Positions 62,897-64,000 of a stretch of 64,000 nucleotides of DNA are shown here, in pieces. The notes beneath the pieces are model-generated. The model was not told the DNA's origin. It did no database searches and was given only the letters and a program-made list of their open reading frames with translations. Source of the DNA: Centroberyx gerrardi (lineage: Eukaryota; Chordata; Actinopteri; Beryciformes; Berycidae). The stretch spans positions 17,246,760 through 17,310,759 of the forward strand of contig NC_136005.1 of NCBI RefSeq assembly GCF_048128805.1, given 5' to 3'. Each line of letters begins with the position of its first letter. Within the stretch, counting starts at the first letter, position 1. The position numbers and the translations under genes are program-made.

Positions 62897-64000
62897 GGAG
62901 CCCCGGCAAGGAAGTAAAGAAGAGTCGACCATGATGAAAATGATTCCACTTTTGTGGCTCAGGGGATGGATCGCTGTGGAGGCTCAGGTCCAAACCAGCT
63001 CCACATAGCTCTGATTTAACAGAGGGCCAGGCAGAAGTCTGGGGCTCCTTTCCAAACCCATCCTGACCAAGAGCCCATTCCCAGGGTGGAGAGGGACCAG
63101 CGGCCCTCAGGCACTGCCAGTCCCAGCCCATCTCCATTAGAATAATTTAAGGAATGAACCAAACAATGCCTGCTCCTGACTGTGACTGTCATTTAATCAT
63201 ATATTTAAACTCTTGGGCCTTTTTTTTTTACCATGGGCAAGCTCGTACACATGATGTGCATTTGAGGATCCCTGGAAAAGAAAAAGAAGTGCCATTGTTA
63301 TTTGTGTGTACGTAAAGGGAATGTAAACGCTATGTGATTTCAGTGTGTGTGTGTGTCTGCGTGTCTATGTGTGTATGTACTACAGTAGGTGTGTGCCCAT
63401 GTAAAGGCTTGTGTGTTTGTGTGTTTGTGTGTTTGTGTACCCATGGCCAACGCTCCCTGTTGTTGGAGCGGCGTTGGGGTGGTCCCTCTGTTCTCTGGTG
63501 CTCATGAAATCACTCCTAAGTGCCTGTAATTTCTCACGCTTCATCAGTACTGTAATTTCAAAAGGCTCCCTCTGAAGACCCTCCTTTAGTGGCGACCTGG
63601 GGTTGACAAATGAAAACATCATTTATCCAGTGACCTCGGAGCTGCAGGAAATGGTTTGCTGGCTATTCAACGACAGCCTTGAAATAGGGAGTTGTGGTGA
63701 GGGACTGCAGGGGTTTGTGAAACATGAAACAAAAGGTGGTCTGGCCCCTAAATCTACAGTATCAGGTTTGGGAGATTTCAGAAAAATGCACACATCCATT
63801 TGGAAAATCTTGTATGGAACCATTTGTATGTTTGCCAAACTGAGGTTTTCCTCCAGTGAAAATATTTACTTAGAAAAAAAGAAACTCTGAAAGTATTTAT
63901 TTCAGTGCAATCCTCTCCTTCGCCATGTCCTAAATGTGGTTTCTGTGCTTTTTGGCCCTCTGAGACTCCACTGGCAGTCCAGCCACTGAGTGGCTCGCTT
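60656..64000. other. Downstream interval, no gene recognised
   Basis: AT-rich sequence with CA microsatellites at 61928-61958 and 62837-62895. It has a tRNA-like stretch near 62.1 kb and a G+C-richer non-coding patch at 61.5-61.8 kb. Open frames are short and unlike known families. Confidence 0.5.
62837..62895. repeat. (AC)n microsatellite
   Basis: About 29 perfect units with a looser CA lead-in. Confidence 0.95.

Overview
The window is vertebrate nuclear DNA, almost certainly from a teleost fish. It has compact multi-exon genes with GT/AG introns, very many (CA)n/(GT)n microsatellites, a LINE-2-type retrotransposon, tRNA-derived SINE-like repeats and a Penelope-like element tail. The proteins are closest to vertebrate families, and I see no bacterial, viral or organellar genes. 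The exact species cannot be read from the sequence.

Layout. (1) 1-925: 3' tail of a Penelope-like retroelement with a GIY-YIG-type C-terminus and a hammerhead-like motif. (2) 1705-7467, minus: the 5' half of cc2d2a (ciliary transition-zone protein), 14 coding exons, running off the left edge. An RFX X-box-like site at 7849-7862 lies at its 5' end. (3) 8561-11004, minus: complete coding region of c1qtnf7 (secreted collagen/C1q protein) in two coding exons, with a MITE-like element in the intron. (4) about 15075-32500, minus: cpeb2 (cytoplasmic polyadenylation element-binding protein), 11 coding exons plus a roughly 3.9 kb AT-rich 3'UTR. It includes a 51-nt cassette-type exon and a 24-nt microexon, and an LINE-2 fragment sits antisense in intron 1. 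(5) about 32.8-50.0 kb: a gene-poor interval full of microsatellites and SINE-like repeats. (6) about 50.0-60.65 kb, plus: ndnf (secreted fibronectin-III protein), with a non-coding first exon and three coding exons. (7) 60.65-64.0 kb: no gene seen.

The order cc2d2a - c1qtnf7 - cpeb2 matches the conserved vertebrate block known on human 4p15. The ndnf-type gene, divergent from cpeb2, is not next to it in human. The four genes do not form a pathway: a cilium assembly protein, a secreted adipokine-like protein, a translational regulator and a secreted neurovascular factor.

I found no new multigene system. The observations most worth checking are these: the conserved cpeb2 N-terminus has no AUG (GTG at the homologous position, and no AUG on the sense strand until codon 57); a UG repeat sits at the 3' splice site of the 51-nt cpeb2 exon; cc2d2a has an X-box-like site; and a palindromic decamer is clustered upstream of cpeb2.
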